Assembly (NCBI GenBank): GCA_045647865.1
Contig: JAZRMW010000040.1
Span: 1-64,000 of the forward strand
Direction of reading: 5' to 3'
DNA: 64,000 nucleotides
Origin: Phocaeicola_A sp045647865
Lineage (GTDB): Bacteria > Bacteroidota > Bacteroidia > Bacteroidales > Bacteroidaceae
The translations under genes were made by a program, and so were the position numbers. How positions within the stretch are numbered: the first letter of the stretch is position 1; each line of letters starts with the position of its first letter. Positions 36,463 through 44,407 of this stretch are shown here, one piece after another. Under the pieces are notes generated by a model. The model ran no database searches, had not been told where the DNA came from, and saw only the letters and a list, made by a program, of their open reading frames with translations.

Positions 36463-38088
36463 ATGAAGAAACATATATTGTATGCCATTCCCCTGTTTGC
36501 AAGTTGTTTGGTGGCTTGCTCGGATTGGGATGACCACTTCAATAATGCAGGAAGTGGTGCGACAGGAAGTAATACGACCCTGTGGCAGCAGATTAAGGAG
36601 AATCCGGATTTGAGTGATTTTGCCCACGTGTTGGAAGAGACAAAAATATTCCGTCAACATAAGAAGACTTCTGTGAGTTACGCTCAGTTGTTGGATGGAG
36701 GACAAAGCTTCACGGTTGTTGCTCCAGTGAATGGAACATTCAACAAGGATACTTTGCTCAACATGGTGAAGACTGCTCAGGGTGACTCCATTGTAGAGAA
36801 ATCATTTGTATTGAACCATCTTTCACGTTCATTGACTTCGACCTCTCAGACAGGTAAGCGTATGTTGCTGTTGAATGGAAAATATGCAGAGTTTGAGGAA
36901 GGGCTGATTGAAGGAGTGGCTTTGACTGCTTCTAACCAGCGTGCAAAGAATGGTATTCTGCATATAGCAGCCAGTCCTCTGGATTTTGAGCGTAATCTTT
37001 ACGAAATGCTTTGTGACCATGAGGATCTTTCTCCTATTGGTGCTGCTTTGAGAGATTACGAAGAGGACTATTTCGATGCTGACCAGTCGGTATCAAGCGG
37101 TATCGTAGAAGGTGTGCCCGTGTATGTTGATTCTGTAATCATTGAGCGTAATAAGATGGTGAACCATATTGGTTACATTAATCGTGAAGACTCATGTTAT
37201 TGGGTGGCAGTGCCCTCAAAGGATGCTTGGAATGAGACATGGGAAGAAACACAGAAATATTTTGTATATGATGGCGGTGTGCTCAAGCGCGATTCATTGC
37301 AACATTATTGGACAACTTTCTTTATGTTGTCTGATGGTATCTTTAATCCGACTTTGAATACTCATCCTCAGGATTCTTTGATGTCTGATCAGTATGTTCG
37401 TGGTTCACAGCGTCCGGGTAAGCCTATGTATCACGTTTTCCAAAAACCGTTTGATGAAGGTGGAATCCTTCATGGTGCTGAAGAAATTCAATGCAGTAAC
37501 GGTGTCATTTACAAGACTCCCACTTGGCCTTTTACTCCCGAAGAGACCTTCTTCCGTCAGATTTGGGTAGAAGGAGAAAGTACTTGGCAAATTACAGAAG
37601 ATAAGCTTTGTATTTATAATGGCCGTCGTTTGGTTGCTGATAGTATTTCTGAGTCTGGATATTTACAGATCCTTCCTGAGAAGAATACTTCAAACTGGGA
37701 ACTGACTTTCCGTCTTGATAATACATTGAGTGCACACTATGATATTTGTGCGGTGGTGTTGCCACGTTCGATAACCCATCCGAATGAAGCCAAATACAAA
37801 CCTTGTAAGTTCAAGGCATATGTCAATTATGTGGATGAAGAGGGTAAGGCACAGACTTTTAATTGTGGAAACAAACAGTTTACTCCTGATCCTTTGCAAG
37901 TAGATACAGTTGTTTTGGCTGAGTCATTCTATTTGCCTGCTTGTAACTATGGTGAGACAGATATCAAGGTTAGCTTGAAGTTACAATGTTCTATCATTGC
38001 GCGTGAACAGTCAAGCTACTCACGTGAAATGTATTTGGACTGCATTTATTTGCGCCCGAGAAGAGACGTTGCAAGTAATGAAGAGTGA
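36463..38088 (+). CDS. FAS1 domain lipoprotein, third of three
   Basis: A 541-residue lipoprotein with signal ending LVAC (Cys19). An N-terminal FAS1-like domain (about 40-175) has FTVVAPVNGTFNKDTL in the position of the usual APTN motif and a NGILHIAASPL end. The remaining region continues FAS1-like and then ends in a beta-rich domain (about 370-535, STWQITEDKLCIYNG to LDCIYLRPR). Its first 140 residues are weaker matches than the two other FAS1 proteins. It is 99 nt after the second FAS1 gene and is followed by the second SusC gene. Confidence 0.78.
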   Translation: MKKHILYAIPLFASCLVACSDWDDHFNNAGSGATGSNTTLWQQIKENPDLSDFAHVLEETKIFRQHKKTSVSYAQLLDGGQSFTVVAPVNGTFNKDTLLNMVKTAQGDSIVEKSFVLNHLSRSLTSTSQTGKRMLLLNGKYAEFEEGLIEGVALTASNQRAKNGILHIAASPLDFERNLYEMLCDHEDLSPIGAALRDYEEDYFDADQSVSSGIVEGVPVYVDSVIIERNKMVNHIGYINREDSCYWVAVPSKDAWNETWEETQKYFVYDGGVLKRDSLQHYWTTFFMLSDGIFNPTLNTHPQDSLMSDQYVRGSQRPGKPMYHVFQKPFDEGGILHGAEEIQCSNGVIYKTPTWPFTPEETFFRQIWVEGESTWQITEDKLCIYNGRRLVADSISESGYLQILPEKNTSNWELTFRLDNTLSAHYDICAVVLPRSITHPNEAKYKPCKFKAYVNYVDEEGKAQTFNCGNKQFTPDPLQVDTVVLAESFYLPACNYGETDIKVSLKLQCSIIAREQSSYSREMYLDCIYLRPRRDVASNEE

Positions 38089-38142
38089 AAATGAAGAGTG
38101 AGAATTCACAAATCATCAATTATAAATCTAAATCATAATTCA

Positions 38143-41100
38143 ATGATGAAACTCTATAAGACTATCTGTGCTGCTCTTGCCATCAGTGGTTCACTTACCG
38201 CAGCAGCACAAGAAAATATGAATACGGTAACCGGTAGAGTAATGGATGCTGCTACAGGAAAACCGTTGGTCGGTGTGATTGTGACTGCATATGGCGATGC
38301 CCGCTACACCGGCATGACCGATGAAAATGGTGACTATGAGTTGACAGTTCCCCAGTACACTCGTTCAGTATCCATGAGTGTCGAAGGTTATAATCTCTTG
38401 CAGACTGCCATCCGTAATGGCCGTGCTGATGCTTGGCTTTACAATGAGGCTTTTGATGCAGATTATGCACAGAGCACGTCTGCAGTACTCAGCGGTCAGG
38501 CTTCTGACTTTGCCAATACTTCTGAATTGAGTATCGATCCTTTCATTGCCCAGCAGTTGGGTGCTGATGTACGTTCTATTTCTCGTGGAGGTTTGCCAGG
38601 TGTAGGTAATGTGATGTTGATGAATGGTATCAACTCTCTTCATGCCAATGCACAGCCGCTTATTGTGTTGGATGGTGTTATCATGGATATGCAGCAGAGC
38701 CGTGAAATGCTCCATGACGGATACTTCAACAACATGTTAGCCAATATTAATGTGAACGACATTGAGAGTGTAGAAGTGTTGAAAAATGGTACAGCTCTTT
38801 ATGGTTCTAAAGGTGCTAACGGTGTCATTTTGATTAATACCAAGCGTAGTAAGAGCATGGCCACCAAGATTGATGTGACCATCAATGGACGATATGAGAT
38901 GGTTCCTCGTTTGCCGGAGATGATGGGTGCAGAGGATTACCGCCTCTATACTACTGAGCTTTTGGCTGACAAGACCAAAACTTTAGGTACAATGAAGTTC
39001 TTGAATCCTGATCCGAATTACTTCTATTATAATCAGTATCATAATAATACAGATTGGAGTGACCAAGTTTATGAGAATGCTTTCTCACAGAACTATGGAA
39101 TCAATGTACAGGGTGGTGACGAAGTTGCTTCTTATAACCTTTCTGTTGGTTATTCATTGGCCAATAGCCCGTTCAAGAAGAATGATTTTTCACGTTTCAG
39201 TATGAGATTGAACTCTGATATTGAGGTATTGACAGGCTTGAAAGTGCGTTTCGATGCTTCGTACAGCGACGTTGACCGCAGTTTGTTCGATGATGGTGCT
39301 CCCGCTAAAGTAAATACTGGTGTTATCACTTCCCCCACTTTCTTGGCTTTGACCAAGGCACCGTTCCTTTCTCCTTATGCATTTGATATTAATGGTAATG
39401 CCAGTCATTATTTGGCAGAAGCCGATGACTATTTGGAAGGAATGTTCCAGGGAGCAGGTCGTTTGGCCAACCCTACAGCTATCTTGCATTATGGTGAGGG
39501 CGAGAACCGTAACTCTCATGGTAATCGTTTGATTATGTTTGCAGTGACTCCCCGTTATGAGATTAATAAAAATCTTACTATCAGTGAACATTTCAGTCTT
39601 GGATTGGTGAATACCAATGAGATGTACTATCTCCCAGTTCATGGTGTTCCTACTTTTAAGGTTGAAGGTTTGGATGAAGGAACAACTTTGCGGAATATTG
39701 CACAGAGTATGGCTGCCCGTCAGACTGCAATCCAGAGCGACACTCGTGTTTCTTGGAAAAACCGTTACGGTGCTCATAACATAGCTTTTGATGGTGGATT
39801 CCGTTTTATCAGCAATGATTATAACCTTACTAACCAAAAGGGATACAACACCGGTAATGACAAGACTCCTAACATGAGTAATTCACTTCAGTTCAAAACC
39901 ACGGGTGGTGCTGACGACAAGACCCGTGAAATGGCTTGGTACGCTTTGGCTGGTTACAACTATGCTGATCGTTTCTACTTGAATGGTGGACTTTCTGCCA
40001 GTGCTTCTTCACGTTTTGGTGTCGATGCTCCCGGTTTGAAAGTTTTGGGTGTCAAGTGGGGATTGTTCCCCAGCATCGAAGGTGCTTGGGTAGTGAGCAA
40101 CGAAAAGTGGATGTCTGATGTCAGAGGTATCGATTATTTGCGCTTGAATGTGGGCTTCGATATGACTGGTAATGACGATATTGACTACACTGCTTCACGA
40201 AGCTACTTTATTGCCCAGCGTATGTTGGGTGACCAGGCTACTGGTTTAGTTATCGGTAACATCGGTAACACAGAGTTGCAATGGGAGACCACTAATCGTG
40301 TAACTGCCGGATTGCAGGGTAACTTTATGAATAACCGTTTGAGTGTTCGTCTTAATTGGTTCAAGAGTTGGACCGACAATCTGTTGTCATTGAGTCGTTT
40401 GGCTTACCCAAGCGGTTTGAAAGAAAACTGGAGCAATGGAGGTAAATTGGAAAATACCGGTTTTGATGTTACTACTTCTGCAAAAGTTGTCAATCTGAAG
40501 AATTTCCGTTGGGAATTGGGTGCATCAGTGGGTCGTTATACCAATAAGTTGACTGCTCTTCCCAATAACGACCGTCCTTTTGAAACCGAAATTTACGGTG
40601 CTACAGTTCTTTCCAAGGTTGGCCAGTCTGTTGGTGTCTTCTATGGATGGCAGACAGAAGGTGTTTATGCCACAGCAGAAGCTGCAGAAACTGACGGAAA
40701 GTATTTCGTAGATTCAAAAGGTAAACGCAATTATTTCAAGGCTGGTGATGTTTCTTTCAAGGATATGAATGGTGATAATGAAATTAGTGATGCAGACCGC
40801 ACAGTTATTGGAAATCCCAATCCTGATATCTATGGTAATCTTTCTACATCCATGAATTGGAAGAACTTGACCCTTTCTGCTGTATTCAATTACTCTTTGG
40901 GTAATGACATCTACAATTACCAACGTTCTTTGATTGAAAGTGGAAGCTACTTCTTGAACCAGACTACAGCAATGAACAGCCGTTGGACGGGTGAAGGACA
41001 GTTGACAAGCATTCCTCGCATCTCTTACGAGGATCCTATGGGTAATGCACGCTTCAGTGACCGTTGGATTGAGGACGGAAGCTATTTGCGTCTCAGTTCT

Positions 41101-41310
41101 GTGACACTCAGCTACCACATTCCCATTCAGAGCACCTATTTGCAGGGTGTTACCATTTGGGGTAATGCTGCCAATCTGTTCACCATTTCACGCTATTTGG
41201 GCAATAATCCAGACTGTGCGATGTCAGGCAGTGTTCTTTCACAGGGTATCGACCGTGGCTTGATTTCTGCCGGACGTTCTTTCTCTTTAGGTGTGAACAT
41301 CAATCTCTAA
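38143..41310 (+). CDS. SusC/RagA-type TonB-dependent outer-membrane transporter (second, divergent)
   Basis: A 1055-residue protein with signal peptide (ISGSLTAAAQ), a CNA-B-like domain (about 25-100, TGRVMDAATGKPLVGVIV), a plug and a barrel ending LGVNINL. Conserved plug motifs are VLDGVIMDM and VEVLKNGTALYGSKGANGVI. Unlike the first SusC, I see no TonB-box-like EEVVVT segment and no EALQGRVAG motif; the region reads STSAVLSGQASDFAN instead. The start could be ATG 38143 or 38146; an upstream in-frame ATG adds an atypical extension. It pairs with the SusD at 41,341 and probably belongs to the same long operon. Confidence 0.93.
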   Translation: MMKLYKTICAALAISGSLTAAAQENMNTVTGRVMDAATGKPLVGVIVTAYGDARYTGMTDENGDYELTVPQYTRSVSMSVEGYNLLQTAIRNGRADAWLYNEAFDADYAQSTSAVLSGQASDFANTSELSIDPFIAQQLGADVRSISRGGLPGVGNVMLMNGINSLHANAQPLIVLDGVIMDMQQSREMLHDGYFNNMLANINVNDIESVEVLKNGTALYGSKGANGVILINTKRSKSMATKIDVTINGRYEMVPRLPEMMGAEDYRLYTTELLADKTKTLGTMKFLNPDPNYFYYNQYHNNTDWSDQVYENAFSQNYGINVQGGDEVASYNLSVGYSLANSPFKKNDFSRFSMRLNSDIEVLTGLKVRFDASYSDVDRSLFDDGAPAKVNTGVITSPTFLALTKAPFLSPYAFDINGNASHYLAEADDYLEGMFQGAGRLANPTAILHYGEGENRNSHGNRLIMFAVTPRYEINKNLTISEHFSLGLVNTNEMYYLPVHGVPTFKVEGLDEGTTLRNIAQSMAARQTAIQSDTRVSWKNRYGAHNIAFDGGFRFISNDYNLTNQKGYNTGNDKTPNMSNSLQFKTTGGADDKTREMAWYALAGYNYADRFYLNGGLSASASSRFGVDAPGLKVLGVKWGLFPSIEGAWVVSNEKWMSDVRGIDYLRLNVGFDMTGNDDIDYTASRSYFIAQRMLGDQATGLVIGNIGNTELQWETTNRVTAGLQGNFMNNRLSVRLNWFKSWTDNLLSLSRLAYPSGLKENWSNGGKLENTGFDVTTSAKVVNLKNFRWELGASVGRYTNKLTALPNNDRPFETEIYGATVLSKVGQSVGVFYGWQTEGVYATAEAAETDGKYFVDSKGKRNYFKAGDVSFKDMNGDNEISDADRTVIGNPNPDIYGNLSTSMNWKNLTLSAVFNYSLGNDIYNYQRSLIESGSYFLNQTTAMNSRWTGEGQLTSIPRISYEDPMGNARFSDRWIEDGSYLRLSSVTLSYHIPIQSTYLQGVTIWGNAANLFTISRYLGNNPDCAMSGSVLSQGIDRGLISAGRSFSLGVNINL

Positions 41311-41340
41311 TTCATTAGTAAAACTAAAAATAAGAAGACT

Positions 41341-43047
41341 ATGAAACTATTTGATATAAAGAATGTGAAGTGTGGTTTGCTTGCTGCTTGCAGTTTGGCA
41401 CTGGTTACTCCTTTCACATCTTGCGACGATATGTTGGATACCGATTCGGACTTTGTGATGTACGAGGAGGACAACACGTTGAATCATGCTACAGACTCTG
41501 TTTATAGTGTGTTGGGTATTATCAACAAGATGCAGGCCATCGCTGACCGTACGGTTCTTTTGGGTGAAGTTCGTGCTGATTTGATGACTCCCACTGATGC
41601 CGCTTCGGCTGACCTTAAGCGTTTGGCTGCTTGGGATTTCTCGGTAGAGAACAAGTATAATGCCGTGAGTGACTACTATGCAGTCATCAACCATTGTAAC
41701 TATTTCATCAACCACGTGGATACAACGCTGGCTCGCCGCGGATATAAAATCTTTGCCAATGAGTATGCTGCCGTAAAGGCTTTCCGTGCGTGGACCTACT
41801 TGGAACTTGCTAAGGCATATGGCAATGTTCCCTTTGTGACTACGCCTTTGATGACTGAAATTGAAGCTCGTGAGGCAATGAACGGTCCTCGCGCTTCTTT
41901 GAAGGAGATTTGTGAGTATTTCATTACTGACCTTACTCCCTATGCTTACCGTAAGGAACCGAGTTGGGGAACTATCAACGGTATGGCTTCTCGTAACTTT
42001 TTCATTCCCATGCGTGCTCTCTTGGGTGATCTCTGCCTTTGGGCTGATCGTTATCAGGATGCTGCTACTTGGTATCACGATTATCTGACAGACATTGATC
42101 GTCCAATCCATCAGACATATAAGTCGAGAGGCGAGTGGACTTCTGAGGAATTCCGTTCTCCTTCGATGGTGGTTTCTTCAGGTGGAAATCTTAGCTACAT
42201 TCCGATGGAAGTGCGTGAATTTGATGGTGTTATCAGTGAATTGGAGGATATTTTCAGTTCTACGGAGGATAATTATTACTATTTCCAGATGACTCCTTCT
42301 AGTGCAATGCGAAAGATTTCGGGTGACCAAATCTATTGTATGGAGTACAAGACCTCTACCACGACTGACACTCTTTACGCGCCTCGCGAAGGTCTTTCTG
42401 ACCCTTTGTTTTTGGGTGACCTCCGTTTCAGAGCTAACTATAGTCATAACTCTTATAGTGCAGATGATGAATATTCACAGTATTCTTCTGATAGACAGAC
42501 AATCTTGAAAATGAGTGTTGACAATGGTATTACTACATACCGCCAGAATATTGTTTACCTCCGCTATGCCGAGGCCTTGAACCGTTGTGGTTATCCTCAG
42601 TCGGCTATGGTGATTCTGAAGCATGGTATCTGTCACGACCATTTGGTGGCTTATGTTGATAGCGTTGAGTTGAAAGCTGCCGGTACGTTGGTTGAGTTTG
42701 ATCCTAACGTCTTCTTGAGGGAGAATGCAACAGGTATCCACTCTTACGGATCTGGAGACAGCCATTGCAATGAGTATTATGTTCTGCCTATGCCCGAGGA
42801 TTCTTTAGCTACCCGTCAGGATACCATCAATTATCAGATTCCTTTGGTTGAAGATCTGATTGTTACTGAAATGGCTTTGGAAGGTAGTTTTGAAGGCTAT
42901 CGTCTCTACGACCTCATGCGTGTAGCTATGCGTCGTGGTGACAATGCTTATTTGGCGGATCCCATCTCTATGCGTGACGGTGAGCAGGATGCTGCTCTTC
43001 GTGCCAAGTTGATGGATCAGCAGAATTGGTATCTGCCGTTGCCATAA
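41341..43047 (+). CDS. SusD/RagB-type surface lipoprotein (second)
   Basis: A 568-residue lipoprotein with lipobox ending PFTSC (Cys28). SusD features are the N-terminal DMLDTDSDFVMYEEDNTL, helical AVKAFRAWTYLELAKAYG and a C-terminal EGSFEGYRLYDLMRVAMR motif in place of the usual FEGKRWFDL. It likely forms the lid for the second SusC. It is the last gene of the transport block and is followed by a terminator. Confidence 0.93.
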   Translation: MKLFDIKNVKCGLLAACSLALVTPFTSCDDMLDTDSDFVMYEEDNTLNHATDSVYSVLGIINKMQAIADRTVLLGEVRADLMTPTDAASADLKRLAAWDFSVENKYNAVSDYYAVINHCNYFINHVDTTLARRGYKIFANEYAAVKAFRAWTYLELAKAYGNVPFVTTPLMTEIEAREAMNGPRASLKEICEYFITDLTPYAYRKEPSWGTINGMASRNFFIPMRALLGDLCLWADRYQDAATWYHDYLTDIDRPIHQTYKSRGEWTSEEFRSPSMVVSSGGNLSYIPMEVREFDGVISELEDIFSSTEDNYYYFQMTPSSAMRKISGDQIYCMEYKTSTTTDTLYAPREGLSDPLFLGDLRFRANYSHNSYSADDEYSQYSSDRQTILKMSVDNGITTYRQNIVYLRYAEALNRCGYPQSAMVILKHGICHDHLVAYVDSVELKAAGTLVEFDPNVFLRENATGIHSYGSGDSHCNEYYVLPMPEDSLATRQDTINYQIPLVEDLIVTEMALEGSFEGYRLYDLMRVAMRRGDNAYLADPISMRDGEQDAALRAKLMDQQNWYLPLP

Positions 43048-43106
43048 TATCGTTCCGAAATCAAAAAATAAGTAATGTAATAGATTGTAATAAATTCCCT
43101 TTTTAT

Positions 43107-43145
43107 ACGGTTGCCTGTATGTGAATATCGGCAGCCGTTTTTTTT
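43107..43145 (+). terminator. Terminator of the SusCD/FAS1 operon
   Basis: Stem ACGGTTGCC (43107-43115) / GGCAGCCGT (43130-43138) with one G-T wobble, followed by a run of eight T. Confidence 0.8.
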
Positions 43146-43341
43146 GAACCTTGCTGTGAGGCTATGTCCATTTCCATGGAATTGGTCACTTTTTTATAAG
43201 GTAATTTCGATATAAAAACGACATTGAAAAGAATGTATCAGTTTTTCCAAAATCTATCAGATGTTCGAGGAATTTCTATCAGCTAATCAAAGAAAACTTT
43301 CAGTTAACAGATTTTAGTGTTCTATCTGATTGAATCATTCT

Positions 43342-43402
43342 TATATTGAATCCACGTTAAAATAACGTGAGTTCGATATAAAATTAACGTGAGTTCGATA
43401 TA
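43342..43402. repeat. Inverted and direct copies of the AACGTGAGTTCGATATA element
   Basis: AACGTGAGTTCGATATA occurs at 43364-43380 and 43386-43402 (22-bp period). The first copy also pairs with TATATTGAATCCACGTTA (43342-43359) as an inverted repeat with three mismatches. Confidence 0.75.
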
Positions 43403-43675
43403 GAAATCTTGTATGCGAGAATAATCACAATTTCATTGTCATTTGTTGATGGGTTTTGTCAGAATGCTGCCTTCCAACTTTTTAAGTGCTCTAAATTTAT
43501 TTTCGATACACCTCCCTACGGCAATCTCGTTCTCCTTATACAGGACTCACGTTAATGCAAACTCTGTCATAGTTATTGACGAGGGCATCAGTAGATGCAT
43601 ATATGTGTAGCTTTCGTGTTCGGAAAATGGCTCTTTAACAAAAAGAGAGACAAAGAATACCATTCTTCTAAACCA

Positions 43676-43723
43676 TTCACTCCGTTCGGGAACCCAGTTT
43701 GTCCGGTTTCCGAACGGAGTGAA
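43676..43723. repeat. 16-bp inverted repeat
   Basis: TTCACTCCGTTCGG-G-AA (43676-43692) pairs with TTCCGAACGGAGTGAA (43708-43723) apart from one bulged G. No T-run follows, so it is not an obvious terminator. Confidence 0.65.
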
Positions 43724-43847
43724 CAGTTTAAACGTACACTATATATAAGGCTTTATAGCCAACAATAACAGACGTATCCAACGACTTTCTTAGTGAACTG
43801 TCAAAGGTCTTTTAGAGGCTTCTCAAATGAATAGTTTAAGCTTACTC

Positions 43848-43940
43848 AAGTGAATAGTTATTCACTTCCTAAGCCGTAAGTTATTCACTTGGGGTAGCCG
43901 TAAGTTATTCACTTGGATAAGCCGTAAGTATGTCACTTAG
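43848..43940 (+). repeat. 24-bp tandem repeat, three clear copies plus one degenerate
   Basis: AGCCGTAAGTTATTCACTTG recurs at 43872, 43896 and (decayed) 43920, an exact 24-bp period. A degenerate unit at 43848-43871 shares AGTTATTCACTT. There are no unique spacers, so it is not a CRISPR array. Confidence 0.75.
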
Positions 43941-44167
43941 AAAGTAAAATACTTATGGATTAAGTAGCTGGATATAGTTCTCTCAATCGAAGTTGATTGC
44001 GATGAAATAGTCTGATAAATAGTGACTTATAAATAATATGAGTCCGATATGAAATTAGAATAAAGTAAGCTGCCCGTCATTGATAAACTCCAGTTCAATG
44101 GCTGGCTTTTTTTCAAAGAAACAATATGCAGCGATAGTTCCCAAAGCATTTGCGATGAAATTATTAA

Positions 44168-44195
44168 AACGTGAGTTCGATATCGAATTCACGTT
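44168..44195. repeat. 28-bp near-perfect palindrome
   Basis: The sequence from AACGTGAGTTCGAT through to TTCACGTT equals its own reverse complement except at one symmetric pair (G opposite T). It contains the same AACGTGAGTTCGATAT core as the repeats at 43364 and 43386. Confidence 0.75.
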
Positions 44196-44335
44196 AAAAT
44201 ACGTGTATTTGAAAATAAATTCCATGTTAAAGTCTAAAATACCTAATTGTATTCTGTTTTTCTTTTTTATCCTGTCATAATAAACTTGTTTGTAATACCA
44301 TGAGACAAAAAGAAAAATGAATAATGTATGGAATA

Positions 44336-44367
44336 TTTGTTTTTGTTTCAGAAAAGCTTTAATTTTG
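44336..44367 (+). promoter_or_regulatory. Promoter of the hybrid two-component regulator
   Basis: -33 TTTG at 44336-44339 and -7 TAATTTTG at 44360-44367, 20 nt apart; the start codon is 40 nt further on. Confidence 0.6.
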
Positions 44368-44407
44368 CGGCCGATATCGTGAATTTTCTTAAAACTACTA
44401 TTGAATT

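Larger units (their letters stand above)
43048..44407. other. 1.36-kb intergenic region with repeats and palindromes
   Basis: No convincing gene. It holds a terminator (43107-43145), two tandem copies of a 22-bp sequence starting AACGTGAGTTCGATATA (43364 and 43386), a 38-nt inverted repeat (43342-43380), a 16-bp hairpin (43676-43723), a 24-bp tandem repeat (43848-43940), a 28-bp near-perfect palindrome (44168-44195), and the promoter of the hybrid sensor gene. A minus-strand frame at 44055-44225 was judged non-coding. Confidence 0.7.

Noticed and set aside
39190..39837. A 215-residue minus-strand ORF
   Set aside because: Complete overlap with the second SusC gene and no known domain.
41347..42111. 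A 254-residue minus-strand ORF
   Set aside because: It lies opposite the second SusD gene and has no family motif; long antisense ORFs are common in such genes.
43848..43940. Possible CRISPR array
   Set aside because: The repeats are directly adjacent with no unique spacers, and there are no cas genes in the window.
44055..44225. A minus-strand frame of 56 residues (MEFIFKYTYF... ending QLTLF)
   Set aside because: It crosses the 28-bp palindrome, is AT-rich and Phe/Asn-rich, and matches no family I know. Its last 20 or so residues look protein-like, so it may be a gene remnant, but support is too weak.
44080..44280. A plus-strand 66-residue frame with a TTG start
   Set aside because: It has no good start context, overlaps the palindrome and ends in a low-complexity hydrophobic run; probably chance.
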